Positions 1-7,169 of a DNA stretch of 16,525 nucleotides are shown here, in pieces. The position numbers and the translations under genes are program-made. Origin of the DNA: an uncultured bacterium (GTDB lineage: Bacteria > Bacillota_A > Clostridia > Oscillospirales > Oscillospiraceae); contig CAJMMY010000008.1 of assembly GCA_905214605.1 (NCBI GenBank), positions 1-16,525 of the forward strand. The letters run 5' to 3'. Numbering within the stretch: position 1 is the first letter of the stretch; the number at the start of each line of letters is the position of its first letter. The notes beneath the pieces were generated by a model. The model searched no databases. It was given only the letters and a program-made list of their open reading frames with translations, and was not told where the DNA came from.

Positions 1-69
1 ACCCGGGAGGAGATTTTTGACAACCCTCGGCACCCGTATACAAAAAAGCTGTTGGCAGCGGCGGAATAA
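1..69 (+). CDS. C-terminal end of oligopeptide/dipeptide ABC transporter ATP-binding protein (partial)
   Basis: Reading from base 1 gives 22 residues and a TAA stop at 67-69. The peptide contains EEIFDNPRHPYTKKLL, the signature of the C-terminal tail of DppD/DppF/OppD/OppF ATPases, where a NP-x-HPYT-x-x-LL segment follows the nucleotide-binding domain. The rest of the gene lies outside the window to the left. These ATPases power peptide or nickel import together with two permeases and a lipoprotein binding protein. The specific substrate cannot be told from this fragment. A terminator follows 25 bases after the stop, so this gene ends its own operon and is unrelated in transcription to the sugar operon beyond. 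Confidence 0.8.
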   Translation, partial: TREEIFDNPRHPYTKKLLAAAE

Positions 70-93
70 AACCAGTAATTTGGTGGAAAATTG

Positions 94-129
94 GGAGCTG
101 TTCTCGGATTTTGAGAACGGCTCCTTTTT
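94..129 (+). terminator. Rho-independent terminator after peptide transporter gene
   Basis: A 12-bp stem (94-105 with 113-124, one G-U pair) with a 7-base loop is followed directly by five T residues (125-129). It sits 25 bases after the stop of the transporter ATPase. Confidence 0.85.
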
Positions 130-218
130 GCATTCTCCCCGGAATTTGCGAACGGAAAGAGAAATAATCAAAAAACTGACAATATCTGAGAAAATCCTAC
201 GCGCTATTCGTGTTGTTC

Positions 219-247
219 TTGCATTTACACCTTTAGTGTTATATAGT
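219..247 (+). promoter_or_regulatory. Probable sigma-A promoter of the sugar-nucleotide operon
   Basis: TTGCAT at 219-224 and TATAGT at 242-247 are separated by 17 bp. The -10 matches consensus at five of six positions and the -35 at three of six. It is the best-placed promoter between the upstream terminator and the first operon gene at 332, and would give a leader of about 80 bases. Confidence 0.5.
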
Positions 248-263
248 GAACACACGGTATGTT

Positions 264-306
264 GCGTGACAAGATGTGTCATGCTTTGCAAGGTGAAAGC
301 TTGCAA
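264..306 (+). other. Two tandem inverted repeats in the operon leader
   Basis: GCGTGACA (264-271) pairs with TGTCATGC (277-284) across a 5-base loop with one G-U pair, and TTGCAAG (286-292) pairs with CTTGCAA (300-306) across a 7-base loop. The two stem-loops sit almost back to back, between the predicted promoter and the ribosome binding site (311-321). They lack a T-run, so they are not simple terminators. They could be an RNA regulatory element or a protein operator; no known class is recognised. Confidence 0.4.
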
Positions 307-331
307 TCTGGGAGGAAGAGGAATTTTTTAT

Positions 332-1657
332 ATGAGCGTATCTATGAAACAGTCCATGTTGGACAAGATTGCGGACCGTACGCTGCGCATCGGCGTGGTC
401 GGTCTGGGTTATGTGGGTCTGCCTCTGGCTGTGGAGAAGGCAAAAGCCGGATTCCCCGTCATTGGCTTTGATGTGCAGCAGCAGAAAGTGGATATGGTAA
501 ACGCCGGCCACAACTACATCGGCGATGTTGTAGATTCGGAATTGACGGAACTGGTCAACAGCGGAAAGCTGACCGCCACTTCTGACTATAGCTTTATCAA
601 AGATGTGAATTTTGTGGCCATCTGTGTGCCTACCCCCTTGGACGACCATCAGCAGCCGGACATCAGCTATGTGCGGGATTCCGCCATTGCTGTGGCAGAG
701 CATCTCCATGCCGGTACCGCTGTGGTTCTGGAATCCACTACGTACCCCGGCACCACGGAGGAACTGCTGAAGCCCATTTTGGAGCAGGGTTCCGGTCTGA
801 AATGCGGCGAGGATTTTTATCTGGGATTCTCTCCCGAGCGTGTGGACCCGGGCAACCTGATTTATAAGACCAAGAACACCCCCAAGGTGGTGGGCGCCAT
901 CGGCAAGGATGCAACGGAAGTGATGGCCGCGCTGTACGAGGTGGTTCTGGACGGCGAAGTGTTCCAGGTTTCCTCTCCGGCTGTGGCTGAGATGGAAAAG
1001 ATTCTGGAGAATACTTACCGGAATATCAACATCGGTCTGGTGAACGAGCTGGCCATTTTGTGCGACAAAATGGGCATCGACATCTGGGAAGTGATTGAGG
1101 CTGCCAAAACGAAACCCTTCGGTTTCCAGGCGTTCTACCCCGGTCCCGGTCTGGGCGGTCACTGCATTCCGCTGGACCCCTATTATCTGAGCTGGAAGGC
1201 CAGAGAGTATGAGTTCCATACCTCGATGATTGAGTCCTCCATGATGATTAACGACCGGATGCCGGAATACTGCGTGGAGCGGGCGGCCCGGATTCTGAAC
1301 AGAAAGAAAAAAGCTCTGAACGGCGCTAAGGTGCTGCTGCTGGGCGTTTCCTATAAGCAGGATATTGACGATTATCGGGAAAGCCCTGCCCTGCGGGTAA
1401 TGGAGCATTTCCAGATGACCGGCGCGCAGGTGGATTACTATGACCCTTGGGTGCCCGAATGCCCCTACAAGGGAAAGGTGTATCACTCCATTCCCGCACT
1501 GACGGCAGAGGTTGTGGAGAGCTATGACCTGGTGATGGTCACTACGGCGCACTCCAATGTGGATTACAAGCTGGTGCAGGCACATGCACAGGACGTGTTC
1601 GATACCAAAAACGTGATGAAGGATATCACGCCCCGGACGAATATCGAAGTGCTCTGA
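332..1657 (+). CDS. wbpA: UDP-N-acetylglucosamine 6-dehydrogenase (WbpA-like nucleotide sugar dehydrogenase)
   Basis: This 441-residue cytoplasmic enzyme is of the UDP-glucose/GDP-mannose dehydrogenase family. It has an N-terminal Rossmann fold with GVVGLGYVGLP (residues 21-31), a central FSPERVDPG segment (166-174), the active-site cysteine C278 in GLGGHCIPLDPYY, and a C-terminal domain with SYKQDIDDYRESPA. The family oxidises the C6 hydroxyl of a UDP-sugar in two NAD-dependent steps. The neighbours (epimerase, Gfo/Idh oxidoreductase, acetyltransferase, aminotransferase) point to UDP-GlcNAc as substrate, making UDP-GlcNAcA as the first step of diacetamido-mannuronate synthesis. Sequence alone does not exclude UDP-ManNAc. 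The reading frame stays open upstream to base 17, but the start at 332 is chosen because AGAGG at 317-321 and GGGAGG at 310-315 precede it; an in-frame ATG at 344 is a weaker alternative. Confidence 0.9.
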   Translation: MSVSMKQSMLDKIADRTLRIGVVGLGYVGLPLAVEKAKAGFPVIGFDVQQQKVDMVNAGHNYIGDVVDSELTELVNSGKLTATSDYSFIKDVNFVAICVPTPLDDHQQPDISYVRDSAIAVAEHLHAGTAVVLESTTYPGTTEELLKPILEQGSGLKCGEDFYLGFSPERVDPGNLIYKTKNTPKVVGAIGKDATEVMAALYEVVLDGEVFQVSSPAVAEMEKILENTYRNINIGLVNELAILCDKMGIDIWEVIEAAKTKPFGFQAFYPGPGLGGHCIPLDPYYLSWKAREYEFHTSMIESSMMINDRMPEYCVERAARILNRKKKALNGAKVLLLGVSYKQDIDDYRESPALRVMEHFQMTGAQVDYYDPWVPECPYKGKVYHSIPALTAEVVESYDLVMVTTAHSNVDYKLVQAHAQDVFDTKNVMKDITPRTNIEVL

Positions 1658-1673
1658 GCAGAGGGCTGCGCCG

Positions 1674-2801
1674 GTGAAAATACTGTTTATCACCCGACTG
1701 TACCCCAGCGACATGTATGACAATCAGCAGACCAGCATGGGATTGTATCTCTGCCGGGAATGGGCCCGCGCCGGACATGAAGTGCGGGTGATTCACCAGG
1801 ATATGCGCTATTGCAAGCGCTGGTCGGAGCAGGAGCGGGCACTGCCGGATACCCGGCGGTTTACACTGGACGATGTGCCGGTGTCTTATATCAAATTGAA
1901 TCGGCCGCTGCCAAAATATCGGTGGCTGCCGAAAAGTGAGGCAAAAAAAGCAGCGCGGTTTATTCTGAAGGAAACCGCCGGTTTCCAACCGGACGTGGTG
2001 TACGCTTTCTTCTGCTATGACCAGTGGAAGGTGATTCAGATGCTGCGGCCTTATTTTGACTGTCCCATCGTGCCGATTTTCCACAATTGCGATGTGAAAT
2101 TCAGCAAGCAGCAGGTGGGACGGATTCTGGACGCATCTCCCGTTTCCGGCGGTGTGTCCCCGAAAATTCTCCGGAAAATGCACAGCATTCGGCCGGACGC
2201 CAAAACATTCCAATGTTACGGCGGCGCGCCCAATGACGCGGGGCAGTACCGGAAGGACAAGCAGAATGACGTGTTTACCGTGGTGTATGCGGGAATGCTC
2301 ATTCCGCTGAAAAATGTGGACGTGACCCTGCGGGCATTGGCTCAGCTGCGTCCGCAGCGGGCGTTTCGGTTTGAAATTTACGGCGACGGGGAGGAAGAAT
2401 CCAACCTGCGCGCCTTGACGGAGGAGCTGGGTTTGACGGAATGTGTCACGTTCCACGGCAGGGTTCCCCGGGAAACGGTCTTGGCTGCTATGGGGCAGGC
2501 GGACTGCTTTGCTATGGCCTCCAGTCCGGAGACCTTTGGCTTGACTTATTTGGAAGCTATGGGCTGCGGTGATTACGTCATCGGCAGCCGTGGTGAGGGT
2601 ATTGACGGCGTTCTGGTAGATGGAGAGAACGGAACGCTGGTAACGCCGGGCAGTGTGGAAGAGCTGGCCGCGGCGTTGGATTTGTATTTTACAGATCCGG
2701 AGCACGTGAAGGAGATGCAGCAGCGGGGGTTGGAGACCGCTGCGTCGCTGACCGAGGAGAAGGTGGCGGCGCAAATGCTGCAGGATTCGTTCACGGAATA
2801 A
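1674..2801 (+). CDS. Glycosyltransferase family 4 protein
   Basis: This 375-residue protein has a two-lobed GT-B layout. The N-terminal lobe opens with MKILFITRLYPSDMYDNQQT, the acceptor-side strand and loop. The C-terminal lobe carries SPETFGLTYLEAMGCG, in which E286 and E294 form the EX7E motif that contacts the nucleotide-sugar donor in retaining GT4 enzymes. It presumably transfers a sugar from a UDP- or GDP-donor to a lipid-linked or polymer acceptor at the inner face of the membrane; the actual donor and acceptor are unknown. It has no membrane helix of its own. The start is GTG, 16 bases after wbpA, with GAGGG at 1661-1665 as a suitably spaced ribosome binding site. Confidence 0.85.
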   Translation: MKILFITRLYPSDMYDNQQTSMGLYLCREWARAGHEVRVIHQDMRYCKRWSEQERALPDTRRFTLDDVPVSYIKLNRPLPKYRWLPKSEAKKAARFILKETAGFQPDVVYAFFCYDQWKVIQMLRPYFDCPIVPIFHNCDVKFSKQQVGRILDASPVSGGVSPKILRKMHSIRPDAKTFQCYGGAPNDAGQYRKDKQNDVFTVVYAGMLIPLKNVDVTLRALAQLRPQRAFRFEIYGDGEEESNLRALTEELGLTECVTFHGRVPRETVLAAMGQADCFAMASSPETFGLTYLEAMGCGDYVIGSRGEGIDGVLVDGENGTLVTPGSVEELAAALDLYFTDPEHVKEMQQRGLETAASLTEEKVAAQMLQDSFTE

Positions 2802-2841
2802 GCCTCAATTGATTACTGTGGAAGGAACAGGGAGAGTATTG

Positions 2842-4044
2842 ATGAGACTTTTAATCGTATCCCCGTATTTCGCGCCCTCTTCGCTGGTGGGCGCGCAGCG
2901 GATGACCAGTCTGGCCAAGTATCTGGCGGATTTGGGCAATGAGGTGCACGTGATTGCACTGACGGCAGAAACCATGCAGCGGACCACCGGCAATTCCTGC
3001 CGGTCCACGCCTCCGGCGAATGTGACTGTGCATCAGTTCGACCTGCCGGAAGAGGTGCCCAATATTTTCAAAAACGAGCTGAACCGTGCAGCGGCCTTTG
3101 ATAAGGTGTTTGAGAGCATTTTGGAGCAGTATACCTTTGACGGTCTTCTGGTGACTTTGGGGCCGTTCTATACGCTGTATTCTCTGAAGAAATTCGTGAA
3201 GAAATACAACCTGCCGTACATTCTGGACTTCCGGGATCTGGGCAGCGTGGAGCGCATGAAGAACGATACTCTGGCCAACTATATCCGGACCCATCTGACG
3301 GAGCTGTATGCCCACCGGGTGGAAAACGGTGCGGTGAAGGGCGCCGATTACGTGACCGTGGTTTGCCCCGGCGACGTGGACCGTATGAAAAAGGCTTATC
3401 GGATTCCCGATGACAAAATCAGCTGCATTTTCAACGGCTACGATGAAGAGCGTCTCAAGGGCGTGAACTGCAAGCCTGCCCCCAGCGCCGATAATGTGTT
3501 CAAAATCGGCGTGTTCGGCAAGTTTATGATTTATAACCCGGAAAAAGGCCCCTTGATTCTGAAGGCGGTGGACCGTCTGCGGAAAGAGGGCATCAATGCC
3601 CAAATCGTCCATGTGGGCGTAGGTCGGGACGATGTTCTGGAAACCATTCGTCAGCTGGGCGTTGACCCGGCATGCTATGACGGTCGGGGCATTCTGGACT
3701 ACAAGGACGGCGTATCCGTAATGGCAGGCTGCAATATGTTTGCCATGGATTACGTACATCCCACCGGTCTGGGCACCAAGATTTTTGACTATATCAACCT
3801 GAACAAGCCCGTTTTGGCGGTTGCACCCCAGGATATCAATTTCTCCCAGTTCGTCTCTCAGTTTGAAAACTGCTTTGTTGTGGACGACGAGGAGCAGATT
3901 TATCAGACGATGCGGAAAATCGCCATGGAGCGGATTCAGACCCTTGACAGTAAGATGAATGCAGACGCATTCTCCCGGAAACACCAGAATAAGCGGTTCG
4001 TGGACCTGCTGCAGGCCTACATGGCAGACAGCCGGACGGCATAA
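2842..4044 (+). CDS. Glycosyltransferase (GT4-like, GT-B fold)
   Basis: This protein has about 400 residues. The N-terminus reads MRLLIVSPYFAPSSLVGAQR and continues as an acceptor domain of the GT4-like N-terminal type (SLAKYLADLGNEVHV). The C-terminal part has the pattern GTKIFDYINLNKPVLAV near residue 315, equivalent to the K-xFEY-x-x-x-GKPV segment of the donor domain in GT4-like enzymes that act in surface polysaccharide synthesis. The usual EX7E motif is less clear than in the preceding gene, so donor and mechanism are open. The ATG at 2842 is preferred because GGGAG (2830-2834) lies 7 bases before it; a TTG at 2809 in the same frame would add 11 residues. It belongs to the operon, 40 bases after the previous stop. 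Confidence 0.8.
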   Translation: MRLLIVSPYFAPSSLVGAQRMTSLAKYLADLGNEVHVIALTAETMQRTTGNSCRSTPPANVTVHQFDLPEEVPNIFKNELNRAAAFDKVFESILEQYTFDGLLVTLGPFYTLYSLKKFVKKYNLPYILDFRDLGSVERMKNDTLANYIRTHLTELYAHRVENGAVKGADYVTVVCPGDVDRMKKAYRIPDDKISCIFNGYDEERLKGVNCKPAPSADNVFKIGVFGKFMIYNPEKGPLILKAVDRLRKEGINAQIVHVGVGRDDVLETIRQLGVDPACYDGRGILDYKDGVSVMAGCNMFAMDYVHPTGLGTKIFDYINLNKPVLAVAPQDINFSQFVSQFENCFVVDDEEQIYQTMRKIAMERIQTLDSKMNADAFSRKHQNKRFVDLLQAYMADSRTA

Positions 4045-4060
4045 CCGGGAGGTGCGCGGA

Positions 4061-5137
4061 ATGAAAATTTTGACCATTGTCGGAGCCAGACCCCAGTTCA
4101 TTAAAGCGGCGTCTGGCTCCCGCGCGTTGCGGAAACAGCATCAGGAAATTCTGGTGCATACCGGACAGCACCACGATGAAAATATGTCCGAGGTGTTCTT
4201 CCGGGAGATGGAAATTCCCACGCCGGATTATAATCTGGGCATTGCCGGCGGCAGTCACGGAGAGATGACCGGCCGGATGCTCATTGAAATTGAAAAGGTT
4301 CTGCAGAAAGAAGTGCCGGACGCCGTGCTGCTGTACGGCGATACCAACTCCACGTTGGCCGGGGCTTTGGCTGCGGTGAAGCTGCATATTCCGGTGATTC
4401 ACGTGGAGGCGGGCAACCGTCTGGGTACGTTGGACAATCCGGAGGAGGTCAACCGCATTTGCACGGACCATTGCTCCACGCTGCTGCTGTGCGCCACGGA
4501 AGACGCCCGGCAGAAACTGGAAAAGGAAAATCTGGGAGACCGGGCCCATGTCATCGGCAACGTGATGTATGACTCGTTCCTGCATTTTGCCGGACGGCCT
4601 TGGACCAATCCCCATATCATCGGCTTGGACGGCAAGCCCGTGACCGTGCCGGAGGAGTTCTATTACATGACCTGCCATCGGCAGGAGAACACCAATACGG
4701 ACGAGCCGCTGACGGAAATTCTGGCGGCAATGAACAGTCTGGACGCGCCCACCATTTACGCGGTGCACCCCCGGAATCATCAGCGGGCCATGCGTGTGGC
4801 GGCGGAAAATGGATTCCGGAACGTGATTTTGACGGAGCCGGTGCAGTATTCCGATTCCGTGCAGCTGGTGAGCCGGGCAAAGAAAGTGGTCACGGACTCC
4901 GGCGGATTGCAGTGCGAGGCATTCTATGCCGGTGTGCAGTGCGTTCTGGTGATGGACTATGTGGTCTGGCCGGAAACGATGGTGGACAACCGGAATCAGC
5001 TGGCAAAGCCGGACCGGAAAGATATTCTGGAAAAACTCAGCCGGGAACAGCATGTGGACCCCAGCTATCAGCCCTTCGGAGACGGCCATGCCGCGGAGAA
5101 AATGACGGAGCTGATTACCAAAACCTTTGGAAACTAA
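4061..5137 (+). CDS. wbpI: UDP-GlcNAc3NAcA 2-epimerase (WbpI/WecB family)
   Basis: This 358-residue non-hydrolysing UDP-N-acetylglucosamine 2-epimerase family protein starts MKILTIVGARPQFIKAA, as the family does. Catalytic-type acids and histidine are present: D94 (YGDTNS), E116 (HVEAGNR), E128/E129 (NPEEVNR) and H206 (CHRQEN). The stretches GQHHDENMS and YNLGIAGGSHGEMTGRM resemble WbpI/WlbD-type members rather than classical WecB. In this context the likely reaction is C2 inversion of UDP-2,3-diacetamido-glucuronate to UDP-2,3-diacetamido-mannuronate, the final step of the pathway. Simple conversion of UDP-GlcNAc to UDP-ManNAc is the alternative. GGGAGG at 4047-4052 gives an 8-base spacing to the ATG. 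The usual KAAPVSRALR segment reads KAASGSRALR here. Confidence 0.85.
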   Translation: MKILTIVGARPQFIKAASGSRALRKQHQEILVHTGQHHDENMSEVFFREMEIPTPDYNLGIAGGSHGEMTGRMLIEIEKVLQKEVPDAVLLYGDTNSTLAGALAAVKLHIPVIHVEAGNRLGTLDNPEEVNRICTDHCSTLLLCATEDARQKLEKENLGDRAHVIGNVMYDSFLHFAGRPWTNPHIIGLDGKPVTVPEEFYYMTCHRQENTNTDEPLTEILAAMNSLDAPTIYAVHPRNHQRAMRVAAENGFRNVILTEPVQYSDSVQLVSRAKKVVTDSGGLQCEAFYAGVQCVLVMDYVVWPETMVDNRNQLAKPDRKDILEKLSREQHVDPSYQPFGDGHAAEKMTELITKTFGN

Positions 5138-5150
5138 CGAGGAAGAGAGT

Positions 5151-6230
5151 ATGACTTACGCAATTATTGGCTGCGGCGCGATTTCCAAAAATCACATTGC
5201 GGCAGCATTGAATACGGGACTGGAAATCGTAGCCCTGTGCGATATTGTGGATACCGGTATGCCGGCGCTGCTGGAGCAGATGCCGGAAGAAGTCCGGAAA
5301 AACGTGAAAACCTACGCCGATTACAAGGTGATGCTCAACGAGCTGCACCCGGATTTGGTGGCCATTGCCACCGGCAGCGGCGTAAAAACCATGATTGCGC
5401 TGGACTGCATTGCAGCCGGTGCCAACGTGATGATTGAAAAGCCCATTGCCTTGTCTTTGCAGGCAGCGGACAGCATCATTGCCGCGGCGAAGGAAAAGGG
5501 TGTGCAGGTGTGCGTGTGCCACCAGAACCGTCTGAATCCCGCCGTGCAGGCCATTCATCGAGCTGCGGAGGAGGGACGTTTCGGCCGGATGCTCCATGGC
5601 AGCGCCCGGATTCTCTGGAACCGGAACAAGGCATATTATGACGCGGCAAAATGGCGGGGCACTTGGAAGTCCGACGGCGGTACGCTGATGAACCAGTGCA
5701 TTCACAGCATTGACATTCTCCGCTGGCTCATGGGCGGCGAGGTGGAGCAGGTATTTGCTTACACCGACCGGCAGGTGCATGATTATATTGAGGCTGAGGA
5801 CATCGGCGTGGCTGTTGTGAAATTCAAGGGCGGCGCTTATGCCACCATTGAGGGCACGGTGAATGTGTATCCCAGAAATCTGGAAGAAAGCCTGACGCTG
5901 TTGGGCGAAACCGGTACCGTGCAGGCGGGTGGCAAATCCCTGAACGTGATTGAAACCTGGAACTTTGCGGACAAGGACGACAGCGCTGCTGTGCGGGAAA
6001 CCTTTGGAGAAAATCCCCCGGCGGTTCCCGGCTTGGGTCATACCCGGATTTACGAGGATATGGTGGATGCGATCCGGAATCATCGGGCACCCTGCGTTTC
6101 CGCAGAGGAGGGGCGGAAAGCCATTGAGCTGATTCTGGGCATTTATCAGTCCGCCGCCACCGGAAAACCGGTGAACTTCCCCTTGACGGAAGGCTCCACA
6201 CTGGATTATGTAGGACGGTTTGAATCATGA
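5151..6230 (+). CDS. wbpB: UDP-GlcNAcA 3-dehydrogenase (WbpB/WlbA-like Gfo/Idh/MocA oxidoreductase)
   Basis: This 359-residue Gfo/Idh/MocA enzyme has an N-terminal Rossmann domain with [11 protein letters not shown]. The EKP motif carries catalytic-type K97, and [12 protein letters not shown] holds H185, the Lys/His pair typical of the WlbA subgroup. [11 protein letters not shown] is also characteristic of that subgroup. The enzyme is expected to oxidise the C3 hydroxyl of UDP-GlcNAcA with NAD, giving the 3-keto sugar for transamination; in well-studied homologues the NADH is recycled with 2-oxoglutarate. The ATG at 5151 is preceded by GAGGAAGAGAG (5139-5149). An in-frame TTG at 5127 would overlap the epimerase and is less likely. 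The gene follows the epimerase by 13 bases and overlaps the next gene through ATGA. Confidence 0.88.
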   Translation: MTYAIIGCGAISKNHIAAALNTGLEIVALCDIVDTGMPALLEQMPEEVRKNVKTYADYKVMLNELHPDLVAIATGSGVKTMIALDCIAAGANVMIEKPIALSLQAADSIIAAAKEKGVQVCVCHQNRLNPAVQAIHRAAEEGRFGRMLHGSARILWNRNKAYYDAAKWRGTWKSDGGTLMNQCIHSIDILRWLMGGEVEQVFAYTDRQVHDYIEAEDIGVAVVKFKGGAYATIEGTVNVYPRNLEESLTLLGETGTVQAGGKSLNVIETWNFADKDDSAAVRETFGENPPAVPGLGHTRIYEDMVDAIRNHRAPCVSAEEGRKAIELILGIYQSAATGKPVNFPLTEGSTLDYVGRFES

Positions 6231-6787
6231 GTTATTTCGTGCATGAAAGCAGCTATGTGGACGACGGTGTGGAAATCGGCGAGGGCACCAAAATCTGGCA
6301 TTTCTGCCACGTTCAGTCCGGTGCAAAAATCGGCGAAAACTGCTCCTTTGGGCAGAATGTGAATATCTCCAACCACGTGACTGTGGGCAATCGGGTGAAA
6401 ATCCAGAACAACGTGTCCGTGTACGAGGGCGTTACGTTGGAAGACGGCGTGTTCTGCGGGCCAAGCTGCGTGTTTACCAATGATCTGACCCCCCGGGCGC
6501 GCTACCCCAAGGGCAGCGCGGGATATAAGCCTACGCTGGTGAAAGAGGGTGCCTCCATCGGCGCAAACGCAACGGTGGTGTGCGGACACACCATCGGCAG
6601 AAACGCGCTGATTGGCGCAGGTGCTGTGGTCACCGGGAATGTGCCGGACCATGCGTTGATGCTGGGCGTTCCCGCCCGGCAATGCGGTTGGGTGTGCGAA
6701 TGCGGGGAGCGGCTGCCGGACAGTTTGGTTTGCCCCTGCTGCGGCCGGAAGTATCGTCCGGGCAAGGACGGTTTGGAGGAAACATGA
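6227..6787 (+). CDS. wbpD: UDP-2-acetamido-3-amino-glucuronate N-acetyltransferase (WbpD/WlbB-like)
   Basis: This 186-residue protein is built mostly of hexapeptide left-handed beta-helix repeats (about residues 5-145). It has the conserved VFTNDLTPR segment at 82-90 found in WbpD/WlbB acetyltransferases and GVPARQCGW at 147-155. The family works as a trimer and uses acetyl-CoA to acetylate the 3-amino group made by the aminotransferase. After the helix comes a short tail with four or five cysteines (C157, C159, C169, C171, C172) that looks like a zinc-binding knuckle. Translation is probably coupled to the preceding gene because the ATG overlaps its stop in ATGA; the same overlap links it to the next gene. 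Confidence 0.88.
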   Translation: MSYFVHESSYVDDGVEIGEGTKIWHFCHVQSGAKIGENCSFGQNVNISNHVTVGNRVKIQNNVSVYEGVTLEDGVFCGPSCVFTNDLTPRARYPKGSAGYKPTLVKEGASIGANATVVCGHTIGRNALIGAGAVVTGNVPDHALMLGVPARQCGWVCECGERLPDSLVCPCCGRKYRPGKDGLEET

Positions 6788-7158
6788 GCAAGCGGAAACA
6801 ATACGGCGGAATTCTGGCGGTCCTGTTTGTGATTGCCGTGGCCATCGGCGCTGTGGGCGCCGCCCGGGAAAACGGAATCATTATGGTGATTTCTGTGGCG
6901 ATTCTGGGTCTGGGTGCGGCGATTCTGAATGCCAAATACCGCTTGGAAATTTACCGGGAAATCGGAGAAAAAAGTCCCGGCAGCTATGAACGAATTTTGA
7001 CCGAGGGCGAGGAGCCGGCGGAAGGCCGTCCTCCGTATCCCCCGGAGATTCGGGCGTTGCTCCGGAAACAGCGGCGGTTTCAGTTGTTGTCAACTTGGCT
7101 GCCCATTGGGGAAATTGCAATTGTATGCGTGTTTGGCATACTGTTGCGGAATCTGTGA
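6784..7158 (+). CDS. Small three-helix membrane protein of unknown function
   Basis: No family is recognised. The 124-residue product has a basic N-terminus (MSKRK), two closely spaced hydrophobic segments (about residues 9-27 and 31-49), a polar, proline-containing stretch (50-100, with [15 protein letters not shown]) and a third hydrophobic segment (101-121). This predicts an integral membrane protein with a 50-residue soluble loop. The ATG overlaps the acetyltransferase stop (ATGA), and the aminotransferase follows 11 bases later, so it is firmly embedded between two enzymes of the same pathway. A role as a membrane partner in glycan assembly is a guess from position only. Composition does not differ visibly from its neighbours. 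Confidence 0.75.
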   Translation: MSKRKQYGGILAVLFVIAVAIGAVGAARENGIIMVISVAILGLGAAILNAKYRLEIYREIGEKSPGSYERILTEGEEPAEGRPPYPPEIRALLRKQRRFQLLSTWLPIGEIAIVCVFGILLRNL

Positions 7159-7169
7159 GGAAACATTCA

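Noticed and set aside
17..331. Upstream extension of the wbpA reading frame
   Set aside because: It covers the end of the ABC transporter gene, a terminator and a promoter; the family start and ribosome binding site are at 332.
239..1723. Long minus-strand open frame opposite wbpA, and similar ones opposite the glycosyltransferases, epimerase, aminotransferase and amt
   Set aside because: They are antisense shadows: rich in His, Gln and Arg, with no family motif, while the opposite strand carries clear enzymes with ribosome binding sites.
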